Below are positions 10,202-18,589 of a stretch of 64,000 nucleotides of DNA, piece after piece. The position numbers and the translations under genes are program-made. The notes below the pieces were generated by a model that saw only the letters and a program-made list of their open reading frames with translations, searched no databases and was not told the origin of the DNA. This DNA comes from CAIYYX01 sp035530135 (lineage in GTDB: Bacteria; Pseudomonadota; Gammaproteobacteria; Burkholderiales; Rhodocyclaceae), in assembly GCA_035530135.1 (NCBI GenBank), contig DATKVJ010000155.1, positions 1 through 64,000 on the forward strand. Reading direction: 5' to 3'. Position 1 is the stretch's first letter, and every line of letters starts with the position of its first letter.

Positions 10202-10774
10202 TCAGACGGCGATGTGCTCTGCGATCCAGCGCTTCAGTCCGGCGACATCGCCCGCATAGTGGTCGAAGCGCATCAGGCTCTGGCCGAAGACGTAGGCGTA
10301 GAGCAGCAGGCTGCGTGCGGTCGCCTCCTGGACGCCTAGGCCGCGGGCGAGGAACAGCCGCTTGGCGCAGTCGAGGCGGATGGCATCGACCGCCTCGACC
10401 GTCGCCGCCGCCCCGGCGTCGCGCCGGGCCAGGTCGCGCACCGCCAGTTCGATCAGGATGCCCTTGCGGCTCTTCACCGCGGCATAGACCTCGATGGTGT
10501 GATGGATCGCGGCGAGCTCGGCGCCGGGTTCGGCCCGCGTCTGCTTGACGATGTCGTCGATGCGACCGCGCTTCCAGGTGTCGAGCAGGCCGTCGATCAG
10601 GTCGCGCCGGTTCTCGAAATGCCAGTAGAAACTGCCCTTGGTGACGCCCAGTCGCTTGGCCAGCACTTCGATGCGCAGTCCGTCCGCGCCCAACTCGGCG
10701 AGCGCCGCCAGGGCGGCGCGGATCCAGGCCTCGCGGTCGAGGGCCGCGGCTGTTTTCCTGGACTTTTTTTCCAT
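10202..10774 (-). CDS. TetR-family transcriptional regulator
   Basis: 190 residues. The N-terminal helix-turn-helix (about residues 15-63) includes the recognition region LGVTKGSFYWHFENR, typical of TetR repressors; the C-terminal ligand-binding domain is not assignable to a known ligand. It is divergent from etfBA and acyl-CoA dehydrogenase, suggesting it responds to an acyl-CoA or fatty acid and represses those genes and itself. One candidate operator overlaps its own start codon. The N-terminus is strongly basic (MEKKSRKT). Confidence 0.92.
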   Translation of the reverse strand: MEKKSRKTAAALDREAWIRAALAALAELGADGLRIEVLAKRLGVTKGSFYWHFENRRDLIDGLLDTWKRGRIDDIVKQTRAEPGAELAAIHHTIEVYAAVKSRKGILIELAVRDLARRDAGAAATVEAVDAIRLDCAKRLFLARGLGVQEATARSLLLYAYVFGQSLMRFDHYAGDVAGLKRWIAEHIAV

Positions 10775-10840
10775 ACGGAGCGGTATTGAAAACGGGATCT
10801 GGATGCGCTAGGATAGCGCATCCAGTACCAAAGCGTATGG
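10771..10840. promoter_or_regulatory. Paired operator-like sites in the tetR-etfB divergent promoter
   Basis: Two copies of CCATACG-N4-GGTA face each other: one on the plus strand at 10771-10785, overlapping the tetR start codon, and one on the minus strand at 10840-10826. Between them is a 12-3-12 inverted repeat at 10799-10825 (arms CTGGATGCGCTA and TAGCGCATCCAG around GGA). The symmetry and the position upstream of both genes suggest binding sites for the TetR regulator. A -10-like TATACT for etfB lies at 10914-10919 with no good -35. Confidence 0.5.
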
Positions 10841-10938
10841 AGTGCGCGCCTCTGCCACCGGGGGCCGCGGCGAGCGCCGCCGAACCCGGGACGGGTAAAT
10901 CGGTGCATAATTTTATACTTTCGTAGAGGAGCGCTGAC

Positions 10939-11688
10939 TTGAAAATCCTGGTAGCCGTCAAGCGCGTGGTCGATTACAACGTCAAGGTGCGCGTCAAGTC
11001 CGACGGCACCGGCGTCGATCTGGCCAACGTCAAGATGTCGATGAATCCCTTCGACGAGATCGCCGTCGAGGAGGCAGTACGCTTGAAGGAAGCGGGCGTC
11101 GCCAGCGAGGTGATCGCCGTCTCCTGCGGACTTCCCGCCTGCCAGGAGACCCTGCGCACGGCCATGGCGCTGGGCGCCGACCGCGCCGTCCTGGTGGAGA
11201 CCGATGTCGAGCTGCAGCCCTTGGCGGTGGCCAAGCTGATCAAGGCCGTGGCCGAGAAGGAGGGCCCGCAGCTGGTCATCTTCGGCAAGCAGGCGATCGA
11301 CGACGACGCCAACCAGACCGGCCAGATGTTCGCCGCCCTGATGGGCTGGCCGCAGGCCACCTTCGCTTCGAAGCTGGTGATCGCCGAGGGTAGGGCGAAC
11401 GTGACCCGCGAGGTCGACGGCGGCGGCGAGACCCTGGCGCTCAAGCTGCCGGCGGTGGTCACCACCGACCTGCGCCTGAACGAGCCGCGCTACGCGACCC
11501 TGCCCAACATCATGAAGGCCAAGAAGAAGCCGCTGGAAACCCTGAAGCCCGCCGATCTCGGCGTCGATGTGACGCCGCGCCTGTCCACGCTCAAGGTCGC
11601 CGAGCCGGCGAAGCGCAGCGCCGGCGTCAAGGTCGCCGACGTCCGCGCCCTGGTGGAAAAACTCAAGAACGAAGCGAAGGTGATCTGA
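10939..11688 (+). CDS. etfB: Electron transfer flavoprotein subunit beta
   Basis: 249 residues. EtfB binds AMP and, with EtfA (FAD), carries electrons from acyl-CoA dehydrogenases to ETF-ubiquinone oxidoreductase. The N-terminus MKILVAVKRVVDYNVKVRVK and the family signature VEEAVRLKEAG are clear; the ETF-beta region TDLRLNEPRYATLPNIMKAKKKP is intact. The start codon is TTG, preceded by AGAGGAG at the right distance; no ATG fits. The stop overlaps the etfA start (TGATG). Confidence 0.96.
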   Translation: MKILVAVKRVVDYNVKVRVKSDGTGVDLANVKMSMNPFDEIAVEEAVRLKEAGVASEVIAVSCGLPACQETLRTAMALGADRAVLVETDVELQPLAVAKLIKAVAEKEGPQLVIFGKQAIDDDANQTGQMFAALMGWPQATFASKLVIAEGRANVTREVDGGGETLALKLPAVVTTDLRLNEPRYATLPNIMKAKKKPLETLKPADLGVDVTPRLSTLKVAEPAKRSAGVKVADVRALVEKLKNEAKVI

Positions 11689-12632
11689 TGGCCATACTGG
11701 TAATCGCCGAACACGACAACGCGTCCCTGAAGGCCGCGACCCTGAACGCCATAGCCGCGGCGGCCAAGATCGGCGCGCATCTTGCCGCCGACATCCATCT
11801 GCTGGTCGCCGGCCACGGCTGCGCCGCCGCCGCCCAGACCGCCGCCAAGGCCGAGGGCGTGGCCAAGGTGCTGGTCGCCGATGCCGCCCACTACGCCGAC
11901 CAGACCGCCGAGAACGTCGCGGCCCTGGTCGTGTCCCTGGCCGCCGGCTACAGCCACATCCTGGCGACGGCCACCTCCAACGGCAAGAACATGCTGCCGC
12001 GGGTGGCGGCGCTGCTCGACGTGGCGCAGATCTCCGAGATCGTCGCGGTCGAGAGCGCCGATACCTTCGTCCGGCCGATCTACGCCGGCAACGCCCTGGC
12101 CACGGTGAAGAGCGCCGACGCGGTGAAGGTGATCACCGTGCGCAGCACCGGCTTCGATGCCGCGGGGCAGGGCGGTTCGGCCGCCGTCGAGAACGTCGCC
12201 GCCGGCCCCGACCTCGGTCTGACGACGTTCGTCGGGCGCGAACTCACCAAGTCCGAGCGTCCCGAACTGGCTGGCGCCAAGATCATCGTCTCGGGCGGCC
12301 GCGGCATGGGCAGCGGCGAGAACTACCACAAGCTCCTGGAGCCGCTGGCCGACAAGCTCGGTGCCGCCCTGGGCGCTTCCCGCGCCGCGGTGGACGCGGG
12401 CTTCGTGCCCAACGACTACCAGGTCGGCCAGACCGGCAAGATCGTCGCGCCCCAGCTCTATTTCGCCATCGGCATCTCCGGGGCGATCCAACATCTGGCC
12501 GGAATGAAGGACAGCAAGGTGATCGTCGCGATCAACAAGGACGCCGACGCGCCGATCTTCCAGGTGGCCGATTACGGCCTGGTCGCCGATCTGTTCCAGG
12601 CCGTGCCGGAGCTCGTCGCCGAGCTGGGTTGA
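11688..12632 (+). CDS. etfA: Electron transfer flavoprotein subunit alpha
   Basis: 314 residues. The C-terminal FAD-binding domain is complete, with SGGRGMGSGENY, the DAGFVPNDYQVGQTGKIVAP stretch and the closing segment AINKDADAPIFQVADYGLV. Partner of EtfB in the neighbouring gene, translationally coupled by a one-base overlap. The substrate dehydrogenase is probably the next gene, and the acceptor ETF-QO is encoded at 22176-23819 on the other strand. Confidence 0.96.
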   Translation: MAILVIAEHDNASLKAATLNAIAAAAKIGAHLAADIHLLVAGHGCAAAAQTAAKAEGVAKVLVADAAHYADQTAENVAALVVSLAAGYSHILATATSNGKNMLPRVAALLDVAQISEIVAVESADTFVRPIYAGNALATVKSADAVKVITVRSTGFDAAGQGGSAAVENVAAGPDLGLTTFVGRELTKSERPELAGAKIIVSGGRGMGSGENYHKLLEPLADKLGAALGASRAAVDAGFVPNDYQVGQTGKIVAPQLYFAIGISGAIQHLAGMKDSKVIVAINKDADAPIFQVADYGLVADLFQAVPELVAELG

Positions 12633-12646
12633 GCGGAAGGATCGTC

Positions 12647-14437
12647 ATGAGCAGCTATGCCGCGCCCCTGAAGGACATGCACTTCGTGCTGCGCGAGCTG
12701 GCGGGGCTGGACCGCGTAGCACAACTGCCCGGCTTCGAGGAGGCCAGCGCCGACGTGGTCTCCGCGATCCTCGACGAGGCCGACAAGTTCGCGTCCGGCG
12801 TGCTGGCGCCGATCAACGCCAGCGGCGACCGGGAAGGCGCGCGCTGGGCCGACAAATCGGTGACCATGCCGGCCGGCTTCGGCGAGGCCTACCGGCAATT
12901 CGCCGAGGCCGGCTGGAACGGGCTCTCCTGCGAGCCGGCATTCGGCGGCCAGGGCTTGCCCAAGCTGGTCTCCGCCGCGGTCCAGGAGATGTGGAAAGCC
13001 GCCAACATCTCCTTCTCGCTCTGCCCGTTGCTCACGCTGGGCGCGATCGAGGCGCTGACGCTGGTCGGTTCCCCCGAGCAGAAGCGAAAATATCTTTCCA
13101 ACATGATCGCCGGCCGCTGGACCGGGACCATGAACCTGACCGAGCCGCAGGCCGGCTCAGATCTGGCGGCGGTGCGCACGCGCGCCTTGCCTCAGCCCGA
13201 CGGCAGCTACAGGATCTTCGGCCAGAAGATCTTCATCACCTACGGCGAGCACGACATGGCGGAGAACATCGTGCACCTGGTGCTGGCCAGGACGCCGGAC
13301 GCGCCCGAAGGGGTGAGGGGTATCTCGCTCTTCGTGGTGCCGAAGTTCCTGGTCGACGATCAGGGCCGCCTGGGCGCGCGCAACGACGTCCATTGCGTCT
13401 CGATCGAACACAAGCTGGGCATCCACGCCAGCCCGACCTGCGTGATGGCCTTCGGCGAAAATGGCGGCGCGTCGGGCGCCCTGGTCGGGTGCGAGAACGA
13501 AGGCCTGAAGACCATGTTCATCATGATGAACGCCGCCCGTTTCGCGGTCGGTCTCGAAGGCCTGGCGCTGGGCGAAGCCGCCTACCAGAAGGCGCTCGCC
13601 TACGCCCGGGAGCGCGTGCAGGGGCGCGCCATCGAAGGCTCGGCCGCGAGCGTGGCAATCATCCGGCATCCCGACATTCGGCGCATGCTGATGCTGATGA
13701 AGTCGCAGATCGAGGCGATGCGCGCGCTGGCCTATACCGTCGCCGCTGCCCACGACGCGGCGCTGCATCACGCCGACCTCGATGAACGCCGACGCAATCA
13801 GGCGCTGGTCGATCTGATGATACCGGTGGTCAAGGGCTGGTGCACCGAGACCGGCAACGAACTCGCTTATCTCGGCGTCCAGGTGCACGGCGGCATGGGC
13901 TTCATCGAGGAGACCGGCGCCGCCCAGTACCTGCGCGACGCCCGCATCACCACCATCTACGAGGGCACCACCGGCATCCAGGCCAACGACCTGATCGGGC
14001 GCAAGATCGCGCGCGAGGGCGGCGCCACCCTCAAGGCGGTGATCGAAGAGATGCGCCAGACCGAGGCGGAGCTGTCGGCGCAGGGCGGCGCCGACTTCGC
14101 TGCGCTCGGGGCGGCATTGGGCCGCGGCATCGCAGCGGTGGCGGAGGCGGCGGAACACATCGTCGAGCGCTACGGCGCCGACATCCGCGGCGTCTCGGTC
14201 GGCGCCGTGCCCTTCCTCAAGCTGCTGGGCAGCGTCTGCGGCGGCTGGCAACTGGCGCGCGCCGCGTTGGTTGCCCAGGCGAAGATCGCAGCCGGCGACC
14301 AGGATGCCTTCTACCCGGCCAAGATCGCCACCGCGCGCTTCTACGCCGATCACGTGCTCGCCGCGGCGCCGGGTCTCGCCCACACCGTGATCCACGGTGC
14401 GCCGGGCGCGCTGGCGCTTCCCGAAGCGATGTTCTGA
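12647..14437 (+). CDS. Acyl-CoA dehydrogenase, long C-terminal (about 600-residue) type
   Basis: 596 residues; FAD enzyme that introduces a trans-2 double bond into an acyl-CoA and hands electrons to ETF. N-terminal helical domain (to about 160), beta domain with MNLTEPQAGSDLAAVRTRA, C-terminal helical domain with the fingerprint YEGTTGIQANDLIGRK, then the extra C-terminal domain of the 3-methylmercaptopropionyl-CoA/acyl-CoA dehydrogenase group. The ATG at 12647 follows GGAAGGA; a TTG at 12629 overlapping etfA is possible but less likely. Exact chain specificity is unknown. Confidence 0.94.
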   Translation: MSSYAAPLKDMHFVLRELAGLDRVAQLPGFEEASADVVSAILDEADKFASGVLAPINASGDREGARWADKSVTMPAGFGEAYRQFAEAGWNGLSCEPAFGGQGLPKLVSAAVQEMWKAANISFSLCPLLTLGAIEALTLVGSPEQKRKYLSNMIAGRWTGTMNLTEPQAGSDLAAVRTRALPQPDGSYRIFGQKIFITYGEHDMAENIVHLVLARTPDAPEGVRGISLFVVPKFLVDDQGRLGARNDVHCVSIEHKLGIHASPTCVMAFGENGGASGALVGCENEGLKTMFIMMNAARFAVGLEGLALGEAAYQKALAYARERVQGRAIEGSAASVAIIRHPDIRRMLMLMKSQIEAMRALAYTVAAAHDAALHHADLDERRRNQALVDLMIPVVKGWCTETGNELAYLGVQVHGGMGFIEETGAAQYLRDARITTIYEGTTGIQANDLIGRKIAREGGATLKAVIEEMRQTEAELSAQGGADFAALGAALGRGIAAVAEAAEHIVERYGADIRGVSVGAVPFLKLLGSVCGGWQLARAALVAQAKIAAGDQDAFYPAKIATARFYADHVLAAAPGLAHTVIHGAPGALALPEAMF

Positions 14438-14442
14438 GCGCG

Positions 14443-15285
14443 GTGGATCGCGGCGAAGCGCTGGCGCGGATCGCCGCCGAAGCAGAGGGCGGCGAACTGG
14501 TGTTTCCGACCCACGCCGAGGTGTCGCTGCGGGTACGCCTGGCGCTGGAGGATCCCGATCTGCATCTGGAGGCCGCGGTGCGCGCGGTCCAGGCCGAGCC
14601 GCTCTTGGCGAGCCGGGTGGTGGCGCTGGCCAACTCGGTGGTCTTCAACCGCGCCGGCCACGCCATCGCCGACGTGCGCAGCGCCGTGTCCCTGCTCGGC
14701 TTTCAATTGATTCGCTCGCTCGCCACCGCCCTGATCATGCGCCAGATGGTCGGTGCCACCAGTTCGCCCGAAGCGCAGGAAATGGCGCGGCGCCTGTGGC
14801 AGCACTCGGCCCAGATAGGTGCCCTGGCGCACGTCCTGGCCGCGCGCCAGGGCCGGTGCAACCCCGACGTCGCCCTGTTCGCCGGCATCGTCCATGAGGT
14901 CGGCGGCTTCTATCTGATTTCCCGCGCCGACGCCTATCCCGGGTTGCTCTGGCGGGAACTGGCGCCGGCGTGGACCGGTGCCGAACAAAGGGTGGTCGGG
15001 CGGGCCGTATTGCGGGCCCTGAGAATCCCCGAGGCGGCGGTCAGCGCCATCGAGGGCCAGCGGCTGGGCACGACATCGCTGCCCGCGCATTTTCCCGAGA
15101 TGACGCTGGGCGACATCCTGTTCCTGGCGCACGGCCTGTCCCCGGTCGACAATCCCCTGATGTTCACCGACGGCGCGGAGATGCCCGCTGCCACCCGCGA
15201 GCAGATCGCCGCCACGACGCTGGGCGCGATTCTCCTGGAATCCGCCGCGGAACTCGAGTCGCTCTCCGCCGCCCTGCGCTTCTGA
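14443..15285 (+). CDS. HDOD domain protein
   Basis: 280 residues; HDOD (HD-related output domain) proteins lack the metal-binding HD pair of true phosphohydrolases and act in signalling. The characteristic segment is LLASRVVALANSVVFNR followed by SAVSLLGFQLIRSLATALI, then a VALFAGIVHEVGGFYLI region that is HD-like. No ATG is available at the N-terminus; GTG at 14443 gives an alignment-like start (MDRGEALARIAAEAEGG). It sits 5 bases after the acyl-CoA dehydrogenase stop and looks co-transcribed. Role unknown; possibly tied to c-di-GMP signalling, given the riboswitch nearby, but that is a guess. Confidence 0.82.
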   Translation: MDRGEALARIAAEAEGGELVFPTHAEVSLRVRLALEDPDLHLEAAVRAVQAEPLLASRVVALANSVVFNRAGHAIADVRSAVSLLGFQLIRSLATALIMRQMVGATSSPEAQEMARRLWQHSAQIGALAHVLAARQGRCNPDVALFAGIVHEVGGFYLISRADAYPGLLWRELAPAWTGAEQRVVGRAVLRALRIPEAAVSAIEGQRLGTTSLPAHFPEMTLGDILFLAHGLSPVDNPLMFTDGAEMPAATREQIAATTLGAILLESAAELESLSAALRF

Positions 15286-15303
15286 ATCGGCCGGGCGAGC
15301 CGC

Positions 15304-18105
15304 CTACTCCGGCACATACTGCTGTGCGTATTCCGCTTCCTGCAGCTTGGCCTGGGCCGCCGCCAGACGCGCGACGGGCACGCGAGGGCCGGAGCAGGAC
15401 ACGTAGTTCAGACCGATGTGATGGCAGAAGTGGATCGATGCGGGATGGCCGCCGTGCTCGCCGCAGATGCCGATCTTGAGCTCGGGGCGGGTCTTGCGGC
15501 CGCGATCCACCGCCATCTTCATCACCTGGCCGACACCCTTGATGTCGAGCACTTCGAAGGGATTGTCCTGCAGGATGCCGGTCTCGTTGTAGGCGGGCAG
15601 GAACTTGTTCTCGGCGTCCTCGCGGCTGAAGGAGAACACCGCCTGGGTCAGGTCGTTGGTGCCGAAGGAGAAGAACTCGGCGGTCTCCGCCATGCGTCCG
15701 GCGCGGATGCAGGCGCGCACCACTTCCAGCATCGAACCGAACTTGAAGCGCACGCTGATGCCGTGGGTCAGCTCGACCACCTTGTGCAGGCGCTGCACGT
15801 AGCCGTGGATGCGGCGCAGTTCCTCGACCGTGGCGACCTGCGGCACCATGATCTCGGGATGGATCTCGATGCCCTCCTTGGCGCACAGCGCGGCGGCCTC
15901 CAGGATCGCCTGGATCTGCATCGAGTAGATCTCGGGATAGGTGATCCCCAGCCGCACGCCGCGATGGCCGAGCATCGGATTGACCTCGGCCAGCGCGCGC
16001 ACCTTCTTGAGTATTTTCTCCTTCTTGGAGATCGCGTCCTCTTCGAGGTGGGAGCTCTTGAAGGTGTGCAGGCCGTCCATCAGCTTGACCAGGCCGTCGG
16101 CGTATTGCTGGTAGAGCTTGGGATTGAGCAGCTTCAGGGTCTCGGGCAGTTCCTCCAAGCCGCCGATGGCGTCGCGCAGGTGGTGCAGGTGGGCGATCTC
16201 CAGTTCGAGCTGCGCCGCGGTCGGCAGGAACTCGTGCATCGGCGGATCGAGCAGCCGCACCGTCACCGGCAGCCCCTTCATGGCCTTAAATATCCCCTTG
16301 AAGTCGGCGCGCTGGATCGGCAGCAGGCGGTCCAGAGCCGCCTGGCGCTCCTCCACCGTCTCCGCCAGGATCATCTCCTGGACGATGGGCAGGCGGTCGG
16401 TGCCGTTGAACATCCGCTCGGTGCGGACCAGGCCGATGCCCATGGCGCCGAAGGCGCGCGCCCGGGTGGCGTCCTCCGGAGTGTCGGCGTTGGCCATCAC
16501 CTGCAGCCGCGCGACCTCGTCGGCCCAGCCGAGCAGCGTGGTCATCTCCTCGCTGACCTCGGCCTCGACGGTCGGCACCTCGCCGGCATAGACGTGGCCG
16601 CTGCTGCCGTCGATGGTGATCACGTCGCCCTCGTGCAAGGTGGCGTCGCCGATCAGGGCGCGGCGGGCGGCGACGTCGATGACGATCTGCTCGCAGCCGG
16701 AGACGCAGGGCTTGCCCATGCCGCGCGCGACCACCGCGGCGTGCGAGGTCTTGCCGCCGCGGCTGGTGAGGATGCCCTGCGCCTGGAAGAAGCCGTGGAT
16801 GTCGTCGGGCTTGGTCTCCTCGCGCACCAGGATGATTTTCTCGCCGGCGCGTCCGCGCATCTCGGCCGTATCGGCGTCGAACACGATCTTGCCCGACGCG
16901 GCGCCGGGCGATGCCGGCAGTCCCTGGACCAGCGACTTGCCGCGAAACGCCGGGGACAGCTGCGGCACCAGCAATTGCTCCAGCATCGCGGGCTCGGTGC
17001 GCAGCAGGGCGCGCTCCTGGGTGATCAGCCCCTCGTGGAACATCTCCACCGAGGTGCGCACCATGGCGCGCGCGTTCATCTTGCCGTTGCGCGTCTGCAG
17101 ACAGTAGAGCCGGCCCCGCTCGATGGTGAATTCGAAATCCTGGACTTCGTGGTAGTGCGACTCCAGGCGCTGGTGCAATTCCTGCAGCTGGCGATAGATC
17201 TCCGGCATCTCCCTTTCCATCTCGGCGATCGGTTTCGGCGTGCGTATCCCGGCCACCACGTCCTCGCCCTGCGCATTGACCAGGTATTCGCCGTAGATCA
17301 GGTTCTCGCCGGTGCCCGGGTTGCGGGTGAAGCCGACGCCGGTGCCCGAGTCGTCGCCCATGTTGCCGAAGACCATGGTGCAGATGGTCACCGCGGTGCC
17401 GTTGGCCATCTCCTTGGTGATCCTGAACTGCTTGCGGTAATCCACCGCGCGCTTGCCCATCCAGGAGCGGAACACCGCCTGCACGGCGACTTCCAGCTGA
17501 TCAAAGGGATCCTGCGGGAAGGGCTTGCCGGTGTGGCGCTCGACGATGGCGAGATACTCGCCGGCGAGCTGCTCGAGTTGGGCGGCGTCGAGGTCTACGT
17601 CCTGGAGCGCGCCGTAGCGCTTCTTCGCGGCGTGCATCCGCTCGTCGAAGGCGTCGTCGGAGATGCCCAGCGCGATCTTGCCGAACAACTGGAGGAAGCG
17701 CCGGTAGGCGTCATAGGCGAAGCGCTCGTTGCCGGTCTGCCGGATCAGTCCCTGAAGGGAGCGCTCGTTGAGTCCCAGGTTGAGGACGGTATCCATCATG
17801 CCGGGCATCGACATCGCCGAGCCCGAACGCACCGACACCAGCAGGGGGTTGTCTGCGCTGCCGAAGCCCTTGCCGCTCTTCTCCTCCAGCGTCTTGACGT
17901 GCGAGCGGATTTCGTCCATCAGGCCGTCGGGCAGTTGGTGCCGGTCGAGATAGCTCAGGCAGGCCTCGGTGCTGACGACGAAGCCCGGCGGCACGTTGAG
18001 GCCGATCTGGGTCATCTCGCACAGGTTGGCGCCCTTGCCGCCCAGCAGCATCTTGTTCTTGCCGTCGCCCTGCTCGAAATCGAAAACGAAACTGCGCACA
18101 TTCAT
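15304..18105 (-). CDS. ppdK: Pyruvate, phosphate dikinase
   Basis: 933 residues. Interconverts pyruvate + ATP + Pi and phosphoenolpyruvate + AMP + PPi. N-terminal ATP-grasp domain (LLGGKGANLCEMTQIGLNVP at the start), central phosphohistidine domain with the catalytic His in GGKTSHAAVVARGMG (around residue 450) and C-terminal PEP/pyruvate TIM barrel with the catalytic Cys in NYVSCSGPRVPVARLAAAQA near the end. The ATG at 18105, preceded by AAGGGGAAG, gives the normal N-terminus MNVRSFVFDF; the longer frame up to 18264 was rejected. It allows gluconeogenic PEP formation from acetyl-CoA-linked growth. Confidence 0.97.
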   Translation of the reverse strand: MNVRSFVFDFEQGDGKNKMLLGGKGANLCEMTQIGLNVPPGFVVSTEACLSYLDRHQLPDGLMDEIRSHVKTLEEKSGKGFGSADNPLLVSVRSGSAMSMPGMMDTVLNLGLNERSLQGLIRQTGNERFAYDAYRRFLQLFGKIALGISDDAFDERMHAAKKRYGALQDVDLDAAQLEQLAGEYLAIVERHTGKPFPQDPFDQLEVAVQAVFRSWMGKRAVDYRKQFRITKEMANGTAVTICTMVFGNMGDDSGTGVGFTRNPGTGENLIYGEYLVNAQGEDVVAGIRTPKPIAEMEREMPEIYRQLQELHQRLESHYHEVQDFEFTIERGRLYCLQTRNGKMNARAMVRTSVEMFHEGLITQERALLRTEPAMLEQLLVPQLSPAFRGKSLVQGLPASPGAASGKIVFDADTAEMRGRAGEKIILVREETKPDDIHGFFQAQGILTSRGGKTSHAAVVARGMGKPCVSGCEQIVIDVAARRALIGDATLHEGDVITIDGSSGHVYAGEVPTVEAEVSEEMTTLLGWADEVARLQVMANADTPEDATRARAFGAMGIGLVRTERMFNGTDRLPIVQEMILAETVEERQAALDRLLPIQRADFKGIFKAMKGLPVTVRLLDPPMHEFLPTAAQLELEIAHLHHLRDAIGGLEELPETLKLLNPKLYQQYADGLVKLMDGLHTFKSSHLEEDAISKKEKILKKVRALAEVNPMLGHRGVRLGITYPEIYSMQIQAILEAAALCAKEGIEIHPEIMVPQVATVEELRRIHGYVQRLHKVVELTHGISVRFKFGSMLEVVRACIRAGRMAETAEFFSFGTNDLTQAVFSFSREDAENKFLPAYNETGILQDNPFEVLDIKGVGQVMKMAVDRGRKTRPELKIGICGEHGGHPASIHFCHHIGLNYVSCSGPRVPVARLAAAQAKLQEAEYAQQYVPE

Positions 18106-18306
18106 GCTCTTCCCCTTATCAAGTGAGCCGATCCCAGCAGCGAGGCGGGCGCATCGGCTGCGCCCCGCTCCACGCCTGACGGCGCCATTATCGCTCATAG
18201 CATTGGCATACGCATGCGCCTGCTGCAGCCGGATCCTGTCATCGCCCTCGACGGGGTCTGGCATTTCTCCGGAAGTTGGCCTAGACTTATATCGTTTGGC
18301 CTACTG

Positions 18307-18400
18307 AAACAGGGCAAACCCATCGAAAGGTGGGGACGCAAAGTCACCGGTCTAACGGGCGCGCAGACTAGCCGCGCCCCAGGATAGCGGGACTGCCAGG
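18307..18400 (+). promoter_or_regulatory. Cyclic-di-GMP class I riboswitch (GEMM-I)
   Basis: Strong match to the GEMM-I aptamer. It has ACAGGGCAAACC at 18309-18320, a GAAA tetraloop closed by CCCA/UGGG (about 18319-18334), the invariant GGGACGCAAAG at 18333-18343, a tetraloop-receptor helix with CCGGUCUAA, and the closing AGGAUAGCGGGACUGCC at about 18381-18397. The G that contacts the ligand in the Vibrio Vc2 RNA (G20) is kept as G18313, favouring c-di-GMP over cGAMP. A -10-like TATATC lies at 18288-18293. The aptamer is about 190 bases before the DUF1631-like gene at 18590. Confidence 0.93.
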
Positions 18401-18407
18401 TGAGGCG

Positions 18408-18431
18408 GGCGGTCGTGTCGGCACGGCCGCC
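18408..18431 (+). promoter_or_regulatory. Hairpin directly after the riboswitch, possible expression platform
   Basis: Inverted repeat with 10-base arms (GGCGGTCGTG and CACGGCCGCC, one G-U pair) around a TCGG loop, beginning about 8 bases after the aptamer. It has no T-tract, so it is not a plain intrinsic terminator. The 160 bases from here to the start codon at 18590 hold nothing else I recognise. The switch may act through Rho access or mRNA stability. Confidence 0.4.
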
Positions 18432-18589
18432 AGGCGCTGTGGACGTCGCGGTGGACATCTTTGGTTCGCACCGTCCGTCTATCTTGATCGCCGCCTTCCT
18501 GCAGCACCCTCTCCCCGCGTGATCGTGCGTCTGCCCCGGTCTGGCTATTGACGGGCTTGCGGCCGTGGCCGCACGAGGAGGGCAGGGAC

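Noticed and set aside
15418..18126. 902-residue plus-strand ORF
   Set aside because: Antisense to ppdK, rich in His/Gly/Ala/Leu without domains; shadow of high-GC coding sequence.
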